The notes under the pieces are model-generated. The model had not been told where the DNA came from. It saw only the letters and a program-made list of their open reading frames with translations, and did not search any database. This document shows, one piece after another, positions 1 to 8,819 of a DNA stretch of 64,000 nt. A program made the position numbers and the translations under genes. Each line of letters begins with the position of its first letter. Within the stretch, counting starts at the first letter, position 1. Source of the stretch: JABLTI01 sp035528035 (GTDB lineage: Archaea; Asgardarchaeota; Heimdallarchaeia; JABLTI01); contig DATKZI010000026.1 of assembly GCA_035528035.1 (NCBI GenBank), forward strand, positions 62,001 through 126,000, in the 5' to 3' direction.

Positions 1-2842
1 TCGGTGAAAGTTCCCATATGCCACTTGTTGTTGGGTCTTGAATCTCTTCATAATAATTTTCTGATCCATCTGTTGAGGTATATTCTAAGGTAATTTCTAG
101 ATTACTTATCCCTGATTGTGTATCATATACTAGCCATTCAAAATAACCAGGATTGCCATCTGTTCCATCGCCTAATTTATAGTCTACTAATACCGTGGGT
201 GGAGTTGTATCATCATCAATAATTGGTTGGGCGTGATTAATTTTTGTTGTCAACGAATCTAAGAATAATGTTCGATCATTATCGCAATCTTTAGCAATGA
301 TATTAATCTCGTAAATACCTAAATTTGGTGGTAAATACCAGCTACCTGATACTGAAGGTGGCAAAGTATATTTTTGATTTGGTGAACCATCTGTTGAAGT
401 ATAGATAATTTGTATTTCAATATCTCGCAGACCAATATCATGGTCACCACCAATACCATTATCGATATCTGAAATATACCATTCGAAAAAGCCTGGATCG
501 CCATCCGTATAACCTCCCCAATACTGCAGATCAACATTTGGACGTATTGTATCATCATCAACTATCGTAATAGTTAGAGATGCTTCAAGCTTCAACGGGT
601 AGAATGGATGATTGTTTTTAACTTTCACAGTAATGGTGTGATCGCCCAATGAATTAGGACAAGGATAGAATCTTAAAGTAGTTCCTGCTAAAATATCATC
701 TATATAAACTTCTAATGAACCATAGTTTATACCACTTTCATCATCAAAAATTCTGAAATCCCAACCACCGGGATTTCCATCAGTATGATCACCAGTGTAA
801 GGATCCCAAACAATTACTGGGTATGTTAGATCAACCCATTTTCTAATCTCTTGAGTTACGGATAGTCCTTCCATTTCCATATCGATATAGACATCTTTGT
901 CTTCAACGATCCACCAATTCACCCATCCTTTAGCTGAGCATTTGAGAACAAAGTAAAGATAATTATCATTATGAATATAGTTATCAAAATTCTCTAGTCT
1001 ATAAACACCAGTTCTCTTATTTGGATCACCATCTTCATGATAATCATCATCTGAGCCTTGGGTAAAAGTATCAATAGGAATCCATTGATCATACCGGTTA
1101 ATAATATATAATGCTCCGCTGGTTTTGTAAAGATTAGCTTCATTGCCAATCTCATGGCCAACAATATCATATGTCCAAGAGATCAATGCTCCTAATCTAT
1201 CGTCGTATTGTCTATCAAATTCAAAATATGATTTGAAAAAGAGTCTACCCTCTATTTCGTAGAAATATTCAAACCACCCTAATTCAGGATTATTATCACC
1301 TACTTTTAATTCACATTCTTTATTATCAAATGGCTCTTGACTCCATTTATCATCTTGGTTAAAGCCACGAATATTCCCTTCATATGCTTGATAAGCATTA
1401 CAGTAAAAATTGTTATCATAAAGATCATAAACATTTAAATTCTGTTTAATAGATAAACCAAATACTTCGATATCAATATAGACATCTTTGTCTTCAATAA
1501 TCCACCAATTCACCCAGCCATACGCTGAAACACGAATCTCGAAACGTATTTTACCATCACTATCTATAATTGAATCAAAATTTTGAATTAATGTTGTTCC
1601 AGAACGAGTACTCGGATCTCCTTCATCTTTTTTGTTATCATATGATCCCATGCTATACTCATCTAGAGTTACATCAGTTCCACTTGTAACTTTAAATGAT
1701 CCAGTACTTTTATGCAATTTTGCTTCATTACCAATTTCATGTCCATCAACATCCCATTTCCAAGAAATTGCACCTCCCAAATATTTATCGTTTTGTGAGG
1801 TAAAAGTGTTATGAGAAACAAGTTTTATTTTTGCATCCATAAAGTATAGATATTCAAAATAACCTAGGGAAGGATCATTATCACCAAAATAAACTTGTAA
1901 ATAAGTACTATCATCAGGGTCTTCACTCCAAGCAGAAGTTGTACCAGATGCTGATCTATAATTACCATTATAGACATGATAACCATCATAATCCATATTA
2001 TTATCATAATGAGCAAGTTGAATTAGATCTTGTCTTACAGAAAAACCATGAAGTATTAAATCAACATAAACATCTTTGTCTTCAACGACCCACCAATTAA
2101 CAAATCCTTTAGCAAGGACTCTAGCAGTAAATCGAATTTTTCCATCACTATCAATTATTGAGTCAAAATTCTCAATAACAGTCGTTCCTATTCTAACATT
2201 GGGGTCCCCATCATCATTAATATCTATTACACCACCAGCTGAATATGAATCTAAAGCATGTCCGCTACCACTAATAATCTCCAAGTCCCCCCAACTATAG
2301 TAAAGTTTAGCTTGATTACCAATCTCGTGGCCATTAACATCCCACTTCCATGAAATTTCTCCACCAAGTGAAGGATTAAATTGCTTGGGGAAGATATTAT
2401 TTGAAACACATTTTATTTTAGCTTCCATTGAATAGTAATATCCAATAGTTCCAACAACGAATGGATTATTATCACCATAAGCTAATTTTATATAATTACC
2501 ATCATCTGGATTCTCACTCCAAGCACTACTAGTGCCACTTAAATCTCGAAAATTCCCTTGATAAATATGATAACTATCATAATTAAAATCATTATCAGTA
2601 CGGAAATCACCACCATTTGATTGAGGAAAGGCTAGATTATAATCCTCAATAAACTCAATACCTTCAATATCAAAACCAATATCTTCTTCAGGATATTGTA
2701 ATGATAAATCGGGATCAAAATATAAATCTGATTCATCAGAACCATTTGATTTGTTATGGGCATAAAATGGCACATAAAAACTTGAAATCAAAATGCTAAT
2801 AACAACTACAGAGAAAAGAACATTAATTTTATTTTTCTTCAA
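1..2842 (-). CDS. Giant secreted repeat protein, C-terminus outside window
   Basis: The frame stays open from a TTG start at 2842 (GGGAGGG just upstream) to the window edge, at least 947 residues. Residues 1 to about 27 form a signal peptide. Three long repeats of about 197 residues follow; each ends in a WVNWW-x2-EDKDVY-x-D block near residues 247, 444 and 642 and contains SAWS, GDN-P and GHEIGN-A-L motifs. From about residue 700 come Ig-like domains beginning with DDD-T-x-P strings (near 760 and 876), which suggests calcium-stabilised beta-sandwiches. I infer a cell-surface adhesin or S-layer-associated protein; the repeat unit is no family I recognise. The C-terminal anchor, if any, is not visible. 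Confidence 0.85.
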   Translation of the reverse strand, partial: MKKNKINVLFSVVVISILISSFYVPFYAHNKSNGSDESDLYFDPDLSLQYPEEDIGFDIEGIEFIEDYNLAFPQSNGGDFRTDNDFNYDSYHIYQGNFRDLSGTSSAWSENPDDGNYIKLAYGDNNPFVVGTIGYYYSMEAKIKCVSNNIFPKQFNPSLGGEISWKWDVNGHEIGNQAKLYYSWGDLEIISGSGHALDSYSAGGVIDINDDGDPNVRIGTTVIENFDSIIDSDGKIRFTARVLAKGFVNWWVVEDKDVYVDLILHGFSVRQDLIQLAHYDNNMDYDGYHVYNGNYRSASGTTSAWSEDPDDSTYLQVYFGDNDPSLGYFEYLYFMDAKIKLVSHNTFTSQNDKYLGGAISWKWDVDGHEIGNEAKLHKSTGSFKVTSGTDVTLDEYSMGSYDNKKDEGDPSTRSGTTLIQNFDSIIDSDGKIRFEIRVSAYGWVNWWIIEDKDVYIDIEVFGLSIKQNLNVYDLYDNNFYCNAYQAYEGNIRGFNQDDKWSQEPFDNKECELKVGDNNPELGWFEYFYEIEGRLFFKSYFEFDRQYDDRLGALISWTYDIVGHEIGNEANLYKTSGALYIINRYDQWIPIDTFTQGSDDDYHEDGDPNKRTGVYRLENFDNYIHNDNYLYFVLKCSAKGWVNWWIVEDKDVYIDMEMEGLSVTQEIRKWVDLTYPVIVWDPYTGDHTDGNPGGWDFRIFDDESGINYGSLEVYIDDILAGTTLRFYPCPNSLGDHTITVKVKNNHPFYPLKLEASLTITIVDDDTIRPNVDLQYWGGYTDGDPGFFEWYISDIDNGIGGDHDIGLRDIEIQIIYTSTDGSPNQKYTLPPSVSGSWYLPPNLGIYEINIIAKDCDNDRTLFLDSLTTKINHAQPIIDDDTTPPTVLVDYKLGDGTDGNPGYFEWLVYDTQSGISNLEITLEYTSTDGSENYYEEIQDPTTSGIWELSP

Positions 2843-2949
2843 ACAATTACCCTCCCAGGTGAATTTTATGAGTACAAAATGATATGTACTTCATAATTAA
2901 TGTATTTTACTAAAAAAAATACCGACAAAAAATAAAACAGTTAAAGAAA

Positions 2950-3780
2950 TCAATTTTTCATCTTAACTACTGGTAAATCGTCAATTGAAAGAACTCTTTT
3001 ACAGATAGGGCAAATATTATTATTCACCAACCAATTTTCCAGTAATCTTTTTTCAGCCATATTACCACAATTGGGGCAAGCAACAATGAAGTCATTTTTC
3101 AAATCAATGGGAAGACCAGAAATCATACTTCGTTGGTTTGGTGATAACTCATCAACAAAATAAACTTTAGTAACAGGAATACGAAGGTCAACATCAGCAA
3201 ATTCATCAAAGGATTGTTCAGAAGAGTGTTTAATTTCACTCTTAAATTCTAGAAGCATTTCTTCAGAGTCTTTATAATCAAGTTTAAGTGCAAGGGAATT
3301 GAGCATTTTGTTTAAAGCATTATAATTAATATAGGGATTATTACGAAGCATTTCCAAATTAAGAGATAAATAATCAAACAAATCATTTGGGGCAATATCA
3401 ACAAGGGCATAAAAAGCTAATACAAATGCAAATTGATCATTTGATTTTGACAAGTCTTCTATTTCTAGAAGTGAAAAAAGTAATTTACTATTATTAGATT
3501 TCATAGCTTTTGAAATAGTTCTCGAAGGAAGGTAATATTTTCTAGTAGGTAATAAGGATAATAACCCTAAAAGCAAACACAGACCACCAATAATGAAATA
3601 CACAAAATAAGAATCAAAACCAGCGATAAGAAAACTGAAACCAAGAATAAAAAATATACAAGAAGATGATAAAAGGAAATAACCTATTAAAGCATTTAAT
3701 TTAATGATAAAAAGAATCATTTTGAAATCAGCACTAGTTAAAGTATAATCAGGTCTAGTAAATTTTGAAAGAAAACTCAT
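2950..3780 (-). CDS. Two-helix membrane protein with C-terminal zinc ribbon
   Basis: 276 residues. Two adjacent hydrophobic helices lie at about residues 27-52 and 56-78, followed by a charged, helical cytoplasmic region. The C-terminus has two Cys pairs, CPNC at 235-238 and CPIC at 257-260, a spacing that fits a zinc ribbon. I do not recognise a family. The zinc ribbon suggests a protein- or nucleic-acid-binding tail held at the membrane. The gene stands alone, with its start about 165 bases from the tRNA gene on the other strand. Confidence 0.75.
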   Translation of the reverse strand: MSFLSKFTRPDYTLTSADFKMILFIIKLNALIGYFLLSSSCIFFILGFSFLIAGFDSYFVYFIIGGLCLLLGLLSLLPTRKYYLPSRTISKAMKSNNSKLLFSLLEIEDLSKSNDQFAFVLAFYALVDIAPNDLFDYLSLNLEMLRNNPYINYNALNKMLNSLALKLDYKDSEEMLLEFKSEIKHSSEQSFDEFADVDLRIPVTKVYFVDELSPNQRSMISGLPIDLKNDFIVACPNCGNMAEKRLLENWLVNNNICPICKRVLSIDDLPVVKMKN

Positions 3781-3899
3781 CTCTCACGCAAATCCTCAAA
3801 GATAGTAAATCAAACAATAATTAATGTTACAAAAATATAAATACTTGCTAAAAAAAGAAATTAGGAAGAAAAAAAGGAATTAATAGGATAGAAAAAAGA

Positions 3900-3908
3900 T
3901 TTAAATAA
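3900..3908 (+). promoter_or_regulatory. TATA-like box of the tRNA(CAT) gene
   Basis: TTTAAATAA lies about 40 bases before the mature 5' end of the tRNA. With archaeal TATA-to-start spacing of about 25 bases this gives a primary transcript with a short 5' leader for RNase P. No other candidate is as well placed, but the surrounding DNA is AT-rich, so the call is moderate. Confidence 0.4.
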
Positions 3909-3945
3909 CAAACGAAAAAGACAAACTAAAAGAAAATAAAAGAAA

Positions 3946-4053
3946 GGGCCTTTAGCTCAGCTTGGTAGAGCAGCAGGCTCATAAGGCTTAAACTTGTGAG
4001 TCTCTGTCTGAAAAACCTGCGGGTCACCGGTTCAAATCCGGTAGGGCCCACCA
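3946..4053 (+). tRNA. tRNA with CAT anticodon (elongator Met, or Ile2), intron-containing, CCA encoded
   Basis: The acceptor GGGCCTT pairs with AGGGCCC, the D-stem is GCTC/GAGC, the T-arm is CCGG-TTCAAAT-CCGG, and CCA is encoded at 4051-4053. The anticodon stem GCAGG/CCTGC encloses 38 bases, leaving the 7-base loop CTCATAA (anticodon 3980-3982) plus a 31-base intron at about 3984-4014, the canonical archaeal site after position 37. The loop CTCATAA can pair with intron bases TTGTGAG, as expected for a bulge-helix-bulge splicing substrate. The missing initiator signature points to elongator Met; Ile2 (modified C34) cannot be excluded. The 3' end is the source of six downstream partial copies. 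Confidence 0.92.
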
Positions 4054-4061
4054 CTTTTTCT

Positions 4062-4184
4062 AAATACTGCAGACCTATTCAAATTGTTTCGCCATTTCTA
4101 GTTAGAAATGCCGCAGAACAAGGTATTACTATGCTTACTTCAAGTAAACCACCAAGAAACACTAAATCTAAATTTGAGGAGTAA
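4062..4184 (+). pseudogene. 3' tail of an MFS transporter gene, truncated at the tRNA end
   Basis: Right after the tRNA and its T-tract, a frame reads RPIQ...P....R..AE.G.T.L...KPP....SK..E to a TAA stop at 4184. This matches the last ~38 residues of the intact MFS transporter at 34336-35757 (about 17 identical positions, including RPIQ, KPP and the stop position); the underlying DNA is also visibly related. There is no start and no upstream MFS sequence, because the tRNA begins where the rest should be. I infer a remnant left by insertion or deletion at the tRNA 3' end. Confidence 0.75.
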
Positions 4185-4264
4185 TAATTTTGATTTTTTG
4201 AAAGATAAGTTTTAATTATTAATTTCTTTAATATAATATCAATAATAACTTGGAGATAATGCAA

Positions 4265-4651
4265 ATGTCAAAAGAATATGAGAAAATAAACAAAATTGTG
4301 GTTGAAATAACTACCGGAAAAGAAAGAAAAAGCGCAACAGATGATCTAATAAGATTAAACATTGGTTCACATCAGTGGGAATTAAATACAGCAAATTATG
4401 ATGATCATGAGAAGGGAATAACTGACATTTATGAATTAGATGTTCCACCAGGATTGGACTCATCATGGTTTAGGTTCTTTTGTTTGGATAAAAAAGGTAG
4501 TGGTAGAGGTGATGATTGGAACCTAGTTAAGCTAGTTGTAAAAATAAATGATAAAATCGTTTATGAAAAATCTGATTTGGATGTATGGATTAATGCAGCC
4601 AATCCGAGTTGGTGCGCGCCAGGATTTAATTATGGACAAGCTGGAGAATAA
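4265..4651 (+). CDS. PLAT/LH2-like domain protein
   Basis: About 128 residues and nearly all one domain. The pattern of KSATDD-x-IRL-IG, then W-LNT--YDDHEKG-TD-YE-DVP-GL, and a closing RGDDW-L--LVVKIND is that of PLAT/LH2 beta-sandwiches, which bind lipids or proteins and usually sit beside enzymes. ATG at 4265 has GGAG nine bases upstream; a TTG at 4250 in the same frame is less likely. There is no signal peptide or transmembrane segment. It is the only gene between the tRNA and the first tRNA-end repeat, so it forms cassette 1 together with the MFS tail. Confidence 0.65.
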   Translation: MSKEYEKINKIVVEITTGKERKSATDDLIRLNIGSHQWELNTANYDDHEKGITDIYELDVPPGLDSSWFRFFCLDKKGSGRGDDWNLVKLVVKINDKIVYEKSDLDVWINAANPSWCAPGFNYGQAGE

Positions 4652-4776
4652 TTTTATTATTCAGCTATTTTTTTCACTTTTTATTACAAATTTTCATCAG
4701 AATTTTTCAACAAGATACACAAATAAATATTTGATTTGTTTCCATAATCCTATGCTAAGTATCAAAAAGTTTCTCT

Positions 4777-4806
4777 GGGACTAATCCGGTACGGCCCACC
4801 ACTTTT
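4777..4806 (+). repeat. tRNA 3'-end repeat R1
   Basis: 26 of 30 bases match 4029-4058 (T-arm, acceptor 3' strand, CCA and T-tract of the tRNA), same orientation. The core AATCCGGTA-GGCCCACCACTTTT is intact but for one base. It lies between the converging PLAT and methyltransferase genes. No 5' half of a tRNA precedes it. Confidence 0.85.
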
Positions 4807-4809
4807 CTT

Positions 4810-5478
4810 TTATTCCTTTTGCATTATGTAATCTATTGTGATACTTTGGCATTTTTCATCATTGTAAGTGAAATCAAAGATTGTTTTTCCTTTATGCAGT
4901 AGTTTTAATCCAGTAAAGAGTTCATCCACTTCATCAAAATCATAAAAGGAATGAAAAGTATCTTCAAATCCGTGTTTGCCTGCATGAGAGATATCTAGCA
5001 CTTCATTATCGCCAATGTCTTTTCCCTGGTTTTTGAAAGCTGAATCAGTTGATTGAAAATTAATGTACAGTAAACCACCTTTCTTTAATACTCGAAGCAT
5101 TTCTTTGACAGCTATTTTAGTACCTGCTTTCGTAAGATGCTCAATCGAGTTATAAGAATATACAAAACTAAATGACTCATCTTCATAAGGCAATTCTCGT
5201 ATATCTGCTTTAATTATTTTAAAATCAAGGTTATTTTCTTCTGCATATTTTTGCGCTCTCTCTATCTGAGTGTCAGAAATTTCCACCCCATGGGTTTTAT
5301 ATCCTCGTTCACTAAAAACTGCTATTGTAGGCTCTGATCCACCTGCACCACAATCCAATATTTTTTTCTCTAAATCACTCTTTTCAGTTAATTCGTAGAA
5401 TCTTTCAATTTCTTGTGGAATAGTAAAGGATACCATGATATCATATAATTGCTTCTTTTGTTTTAAATTACTTATCAC
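4810..5478 (-). CDS. Class I SAM-dependent methyltransferase
   Basis: 222 residues. Motif I is LDCGAGGSEP (41-50), followed by an acidic strand-2 end in GVEISD (about 64-69), KADIRELPYEDESFSFVYS (motif II/III) and a KKGGLLYINF strand. This is the methyltransferase type 11 (UbiE-like) layout. Substrate is unknown. The start is GTG at 5478. The gene is flanked on both sides by tRNA-end repeats (R1 and R2) and so forms a one-gene cassette; its stop lies three bases from R1. Confidence 0.8.
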   Translation of the reverse strand: MISNLKQKKQLYDIMVSFTIPQEIERFYELTEKSDLEKKILDCGAGGSEPTIAVFSERGYKTHGVEISDTQIERAQKYAEENNLDFKIIKADIRELPYEDESFSFVYSYNSIEHLTKAGTKIAVKEMLRVLKKGGLLYINFQSTDSAFKNQGKDIGDNEVLDISHAGKHGFEDTFHSFYDFDEVDELFTGLKLLHKGKTIFDFTYNDEKCQSITIDYIMQKE

Positions 5479-5544
5479 TCTTGGATTTTACTCTTTTTTT
5501 CTATTTATTCTTCAAAAACAAAAATTCTTTCAGTCAAATTTATC

Positions 5545-5574
5545 TAATCAAATCCGGTAGGGCCTAACAATTTT
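5545..5574 (+). repeat. tRNA 3'-end repeat R2
   Basis: 24 of 30 bases match 4029-4058. TCAAATCCGGTAGGGCC is identical to the tRNA T-loop, T-stem and acceptor; the CCA region has decayed. It lies between the divergent starts of the methyltransferase and the NTF2-like gene, in the orientation of the tRNA. Confidence 0.8.
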
Positions 5575-5670
5575 TTTACTATATTTAATCACACTTCTAA
5601 TTGGGCATTTATGAGACACATACATAACTACTTATTTTTATTCAAGTAATTGATTGCTTGGTGAATTAAT

Positions 5671-6093
5671 TTGCCTACTTCAATAGATAGTATTAAAGAG
5701 ATTAGAAAAGTTCTTCATGCTGCTTTTGGTTGGGCTCTAACCAAAGATAAAGCACTTTTTGAAAACAGTTTTACAAATACTGATGATTTTTTCTCCTATT
5801 TTCCAGATTCCAAGAGTACTGCAATAGGTTGGAACCAATTTAAGAAATTTTTAGACAGTTGGATGGACCCACGTAATATTGCTAAAGGCTATGAAATAAG
5901 AGACTTGAGAATTGTATTATCAAGGAGTAAAGATGTAGCTTGGTTCTCTGCAATTGTAGATGATGAAGGAGAATTCGATGGAAAGCCATGGGGATCGAAA
6001 AACATTCGATGGACAGGAGTTCTGGAGAAACGAGATGGTGGTTGGAAAATATGTCAGCAACACCTATCTGAAGCTAATGATCAGAAGTTATAA
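5671..6093 (+). CDS. SnoaL/NTF2-like (DUF4440-type) protein
   Basis: 140 residues, a single alpha+beta cone fold. An N-terminal helix-rich part with A-GWAL-KDKALFE-SF is followed by F-KFLDSWMDP, then strands ending in KNIRWTGVLEKRDGGWKICQQHLSE, the typical C-terminal strand pair of SnoaL/DUF4440 proteins. Members are small-molecule isomerases, hydrolases or binding proteins; no substrate can be named. The TTG start is supported by GGTGA six bases upstream. Shares a cassette (R2 to R3) with the converging cysteine synthase-like gene; a distant relative lies at 37499. Confidence 0.75.
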   Translation: MPTSIDSIKEIRKVLHAAFGWALTKDKALFENSFTNTDDFFSYFPDSKSTAIGWNQFKKFLDSWMDPRNIAKGYEIRDLRIVLSRSKDVAWFSAIVDDEGEFDGKPWGSKNIRWTGVLEKRDGGWKICQQHLSEANDQKL

Positions 6094-6158
6094 TCAAGGT
6101 TAAGCTTTTTTTTTACTATGTTTAAATTGATATTTCAACCATTTTTCTTTCACTGCTT

Positions 6159-7133
6159 TTATGGGAAAGCTGCAAAAAGATCAGTACTCAGATATTTTAA
6201 ACCGGAATCATTAAGTAACACAACAATCGTTTCTCCTTTTAATTCTCCTTTAAGTAATTCTAATGCTGCTGCAACATTTGCACCAGATGAAAATCCAGCA
6301 AATAACCCTTCCTCACTTGCTAATCTTCTAGCAATTTTGATAGCTTCATTGTCATCTATTTGTATGTAACCATCAATTTTTGTGTGCTTTAAAAATGGTA
6401 TATCAGTCATAGAATACCCACCACCCTGAATTTTATGATTAGGATTTGAGATTGCCCGTCCAGCTAGGACTGCACAACTTGCTGGTTCCACAATATAACA
6501 CTTGATCTTTGGATATTTCTCTCTCAATTTTTTAGAAATGCCAACATAACTTCCACCCGTACCTACGAAATCGCAGAATCCTCCAATCGGTTCTTTTACT
6601 TGATTCAATATCTCTTCTGCTGTGTGATAGTAGTGTGAGTGCCAATTTCCATCCAATTGAAATTGATCAGCTCGGAATGCATTCCGTTCTTTTGTTAATT
6701 TTTGTGTTTCTTTTTCAACTAGCTCAAGTGATTCCCCAGATACTTGTCCTTTTGGTGCATCTGGAACTTGATCAACCAAATGAACTTCAGCACCAAATGC
6801 AATCATCATTCTAGCTCGTTCGACTGTGTTCCCTTTGCTCATAACAGCAATATATGGATATCCTTTAAGTGAACAAGCAATTGCATAACCTGTTCCAGTA
6901 TTCCCACTTGTTAGTTCAATCACAGTTTGTCCGGTTTTTAACACCCCTATATTTTCAGCTTCTTCTAATGTTTGTAAAGCGATTCGATCTTTTTTTGAAA
7001 AACCAGGATTGAAATATTCAATTTTCGCTAATATTCGACCTTTCAATCCTTTTGTTATCCTAGCTAATTCAACCATTGGTGTATGCCCAATTAGCTCTAG
7101 TGCCGATTTACATACCTTGTTTTCTAAATTCAT
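6159..7133 (-). CDS. PLP-dependent cysteine synthase-family enzyme
   Basis: 324 residues, usual length for fold-type II cysteine synthases (CysK/CysM, beta-replacement enzymes). The PLP lysine is K48 in NPGFSKKDR, the substrate loop is ELTSGNTGTG (73-82), the phosphate loop is GTGGS near residue 191, and SSGAN lies near the C-terminus. The NPGFSKKDR context departs from the common NP-GSVKDR, so the donor (O-acetylserine, O-phosphoserine or another) is uncertain. No serine acetyltransferase lies nearby. It converges on the NTF2-like gene inside the R2-R3 cassette. Confidence 0.85.
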   Translation of the reverse strand: MNLENKVCKSALELIGHTPMVELARITKGLKGRILAKIEYFNPGFSKKDRIALQTLEEAENIGVLKTGQTVIELTSGNTGTGYAIACSLKGYPYIAVMSKGNTVERARMMIAFGAEVHLVDQVPDAPKGQVSGESLELVEKETQKLTKERNAFRADQFQLDGNWHSHYYHTAEEILNQVKEPIGGFCDFVGTGGSYVGISKKLREKYPKIKCYIVEPASCAVLAGRAISNPNHKIQGGGYSMTDIPFLKHTKIDGYIQIDDNEAIKIARRLASEEGLFAGFSSGANVAAALELLKGELKGETIVVLLNDSGLKYLSTDLFAAFP

Positions 7134-7267
7134 TATATATTCCTCATCAACTAATTGGAATGAAATTTTTTGTTATTGAAAGTTACAGTTATTATTAATA
7201 ATATAATAATAAAATCATTTATCTCACATGTTGCAGATTAAAAATATAATAATCTATGAATATCCCT

Positions 7268-7297
7268 GATTCAAATCCGGTAGAGCCCACCACTTTT
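7268..7297 (+). repeat. tRNA 3'-end repeat R3
   Basis: 28 of 30 bases match 4029-4058, the best of the six copies; only one acceptor base and one T-stem base differ, and CCACTTTTCT is kept. It lies between the divergent cysteine synthase-like and GDCCVxC genes. Confidence 0.88.
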
Positions 7298-7380
7298 CTT
7301 ATTAAATTATATAGTTTAATTTTGATAAATATTAAATTTTAAACGACAAGTTATTTATTCTCAGATTTTATTCTATAATT

Positions 7381-7581
7381 ATGGCTAAAATAAATCTCCA
7401 ATCAACAATTACTTGCCCAAATTGCGGATTTAAAAAAGAAGAAACAATGCCAGTTAATTTTTGCCAATTTAAATATAAATGCTCAAATTGTGGAGCAATT
7501 TTAGTACCGAAATCTGGTGATTGTTGTGTTTTTTGTTCCTATGGAACTGAGAAATGTCCACCTTTACAGGTTTCAGAATGA
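7381..7581 (+). CDS. GDCCVxC-motif small metal-binding protein
   Basis: 66 residues with eight Cys: CPNC (12-15), C28, CSNC (34-37), GDCCVFC (46-52) and C59. The GDCCVxC signature and a following SYG-x-CPP-Q block match a small family that includes selenoproteins; here all positions are ordinary Cys codons. It probably binds zinc or a thiophilic metal, but no biochemical role is known to me. The DMT transporter follows 62 bases downstream on the same strand, a likely two-gene unit in cassette R3-R4. Confidence 0.75.
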   Translation: MAKINLQSTITCPNCGFKKEETMPVNFCQFKYKCSNCGAILVPKSGDCCVFCSYGTEKCPPLQVSE

Positions 7582-7643
7582 TATTTAATCTGATATCATA
7601 TTTTTTAATCAATTTTTTTAGAACATAAATCTTTTATTTTTGG

Positions 7644-8660
7644 ATGACCTCTGTGAGTTTGGACTTTAAAGAGAAGAAAAAATTGGCTAATAATCTCATC
7701 CTTGGTATAATACTTGCACTAGCAGGAGGAATTGCTAATAACACTGGTATTCTTCTACAGAAATTTGCAATTAATAAAATACCTGAAGAAAAAAGAGAAA
7801 AAGGATTCTACAAGAAACTATTCAAAAGTCCTTCTTGGGTGGTAGGATTAATTCTTATAATGGGTGCTAGTGGAGCATTGATTTCATTAGCCCAATTGTA
7901 TATTGGTGGTGCATTAATTCCTGGTTTGATGGCAGTAGGAATGATTGTGCTAACGATAGGTGCAGTTAAGCTACTTGGTGAAAAATTGAAACTAGTAGAA
8001 TATCTTGGTATTTTTTCGATGATCATAGGGATTGTATTGATTGGATTAAGTGCTTTGGAAATCACTGATGAAGATATGACTAATTTAGCAGATACCAACT
8101 TTGTAATACGACTGGCAATTTATTCTATTGCGTTTTTTATCCTATGGATAGTAAGTAGACAATTAGGGAAAAGATTTGAAAAAGGAAAAACAGTCTTTTT
8201 AGCATTAGGAGCAGGTTTTCCATTTGCGCTAGCAAATGCTTGGATGCAACCATTCATATTCATATTTAGAGAATTTGTTAATGGAAACTTTACAGTTCTA
8301 AATCTCATTTTATTTATAGTTTCCATCTTAATTGTTGCAGTGGTCAATATAGTAGGAATTGGTCATGTTCAAGATGCATTCAAACATGGTGATGCAAGTA
8401 AAGTTTATCCTATCAGCCAAATACCCCAACAGATTGCTCCAGTAATTTTATTTTATGGTATTTATTTGAATAGCTCTCCACAAATTTATTCGCTCTATTT
8501 ACTTCTTATTGGAATAATTATTATCCTTGTAGCAGGTTTCTTGCTTGGTAGAAAACAAGGACAATTAGAAACAATGGGATTAGCTGAAGATCATGAGTTG
8601 GAAATGGAAACAACTACAGAAATCGAATTATCTAAAATGGCAGACGAAATCACAAAATAA
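7644..8660 (+). CDS. DMT-superfamily (EamA/NIPA-like) membrane transporter
   Basis: 338 residues with about nine or ten hydrophobic helices spread through residues 17-305 and a charged C-terminal tail. The N-terminal GGIANNTGILLQKFAI and the GEKL-LVEYLGI-SMIIGIVLIG segment resemble EamA/NIPA-type carriers of the drug/metabolite transporter superfamily. Substrate is not predictable; NIPA relatives move magnesium, EamA relatives move metabolites. Follows the GDCCVxC gene in the same cassette. Confidence 0.75.
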   Translation: MTSVSLDFKEKKKLANNLILGIILALAGGIANNTGILLQKFAINKIPEEKREKGFYKKLFKSPSWVVGLILIMGASGALISLAQLYIGGALIPGLMAVGMIVLTIGAVKLLGEKLKLVEYLGIFSMIIGIVLIGLSALEITDEDMTNLADTNFVIRLAIYSIAFFILWIVSRQLGKRFEKGKTVFLALGAGFPFALANAWMQPFIFIFREFVNGNFTVLNLILFIVSILIVAVVNIVGIGHVQDAFKHGDASKVYPISQIPQQIAPVILFYGIYLNSSPQIYSLYLLLIGIIIILVAGFLLGRKQGQLETMGLAEDHELEMETTTEIELSKMADEITK

Positions 8661-8697
8661 TTTCCTCTTATTTTTTTTCTTTTAGCTATGAGTCATA

Positions 8698-8727
8698 GGT
8701 TTAAATCCTGCAAGATTCACCAATTAT
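8698..8727 (+). repeat. tRNA 3'-end repeat R4 (degenerate)
   Basis: 21 of 30 bases match 4029-4058. GGTT-AAATCC and CACCA remain while the acceptor strand has drifted. It lies between the DMT transporter and the next gene, in the expected orientation and position. Confidence 0.6.
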
Positions 8728-8819
8728 TATACTTTTTTTTCTTTGAAATTTTCATCACTTTATTAGTTAAAATAAAGACTACCACTTAATTTTATTAAGA
8801 ATTAATATTATCTTCACAT

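Noticed and set aside
4079..4264. Minus-strand 61-codon frame after the tRNA
   Set aside because: The opposite strand carries the recognisable MFS tail, so this frame is its shadow.
4548..4784. Overlapping frame across the PLAT gene end and repeat R1
   Set aside because: Starts within the PLAT coding region in another frame and is AT-rich filler with no protein-like pattern.
7516..7545. Selenocysteine codon in the GDCCVxC gene
   Set aside because: The positions at the family's Cys/Sec site are ordinary Cys codons and the frame has no internal TGA.
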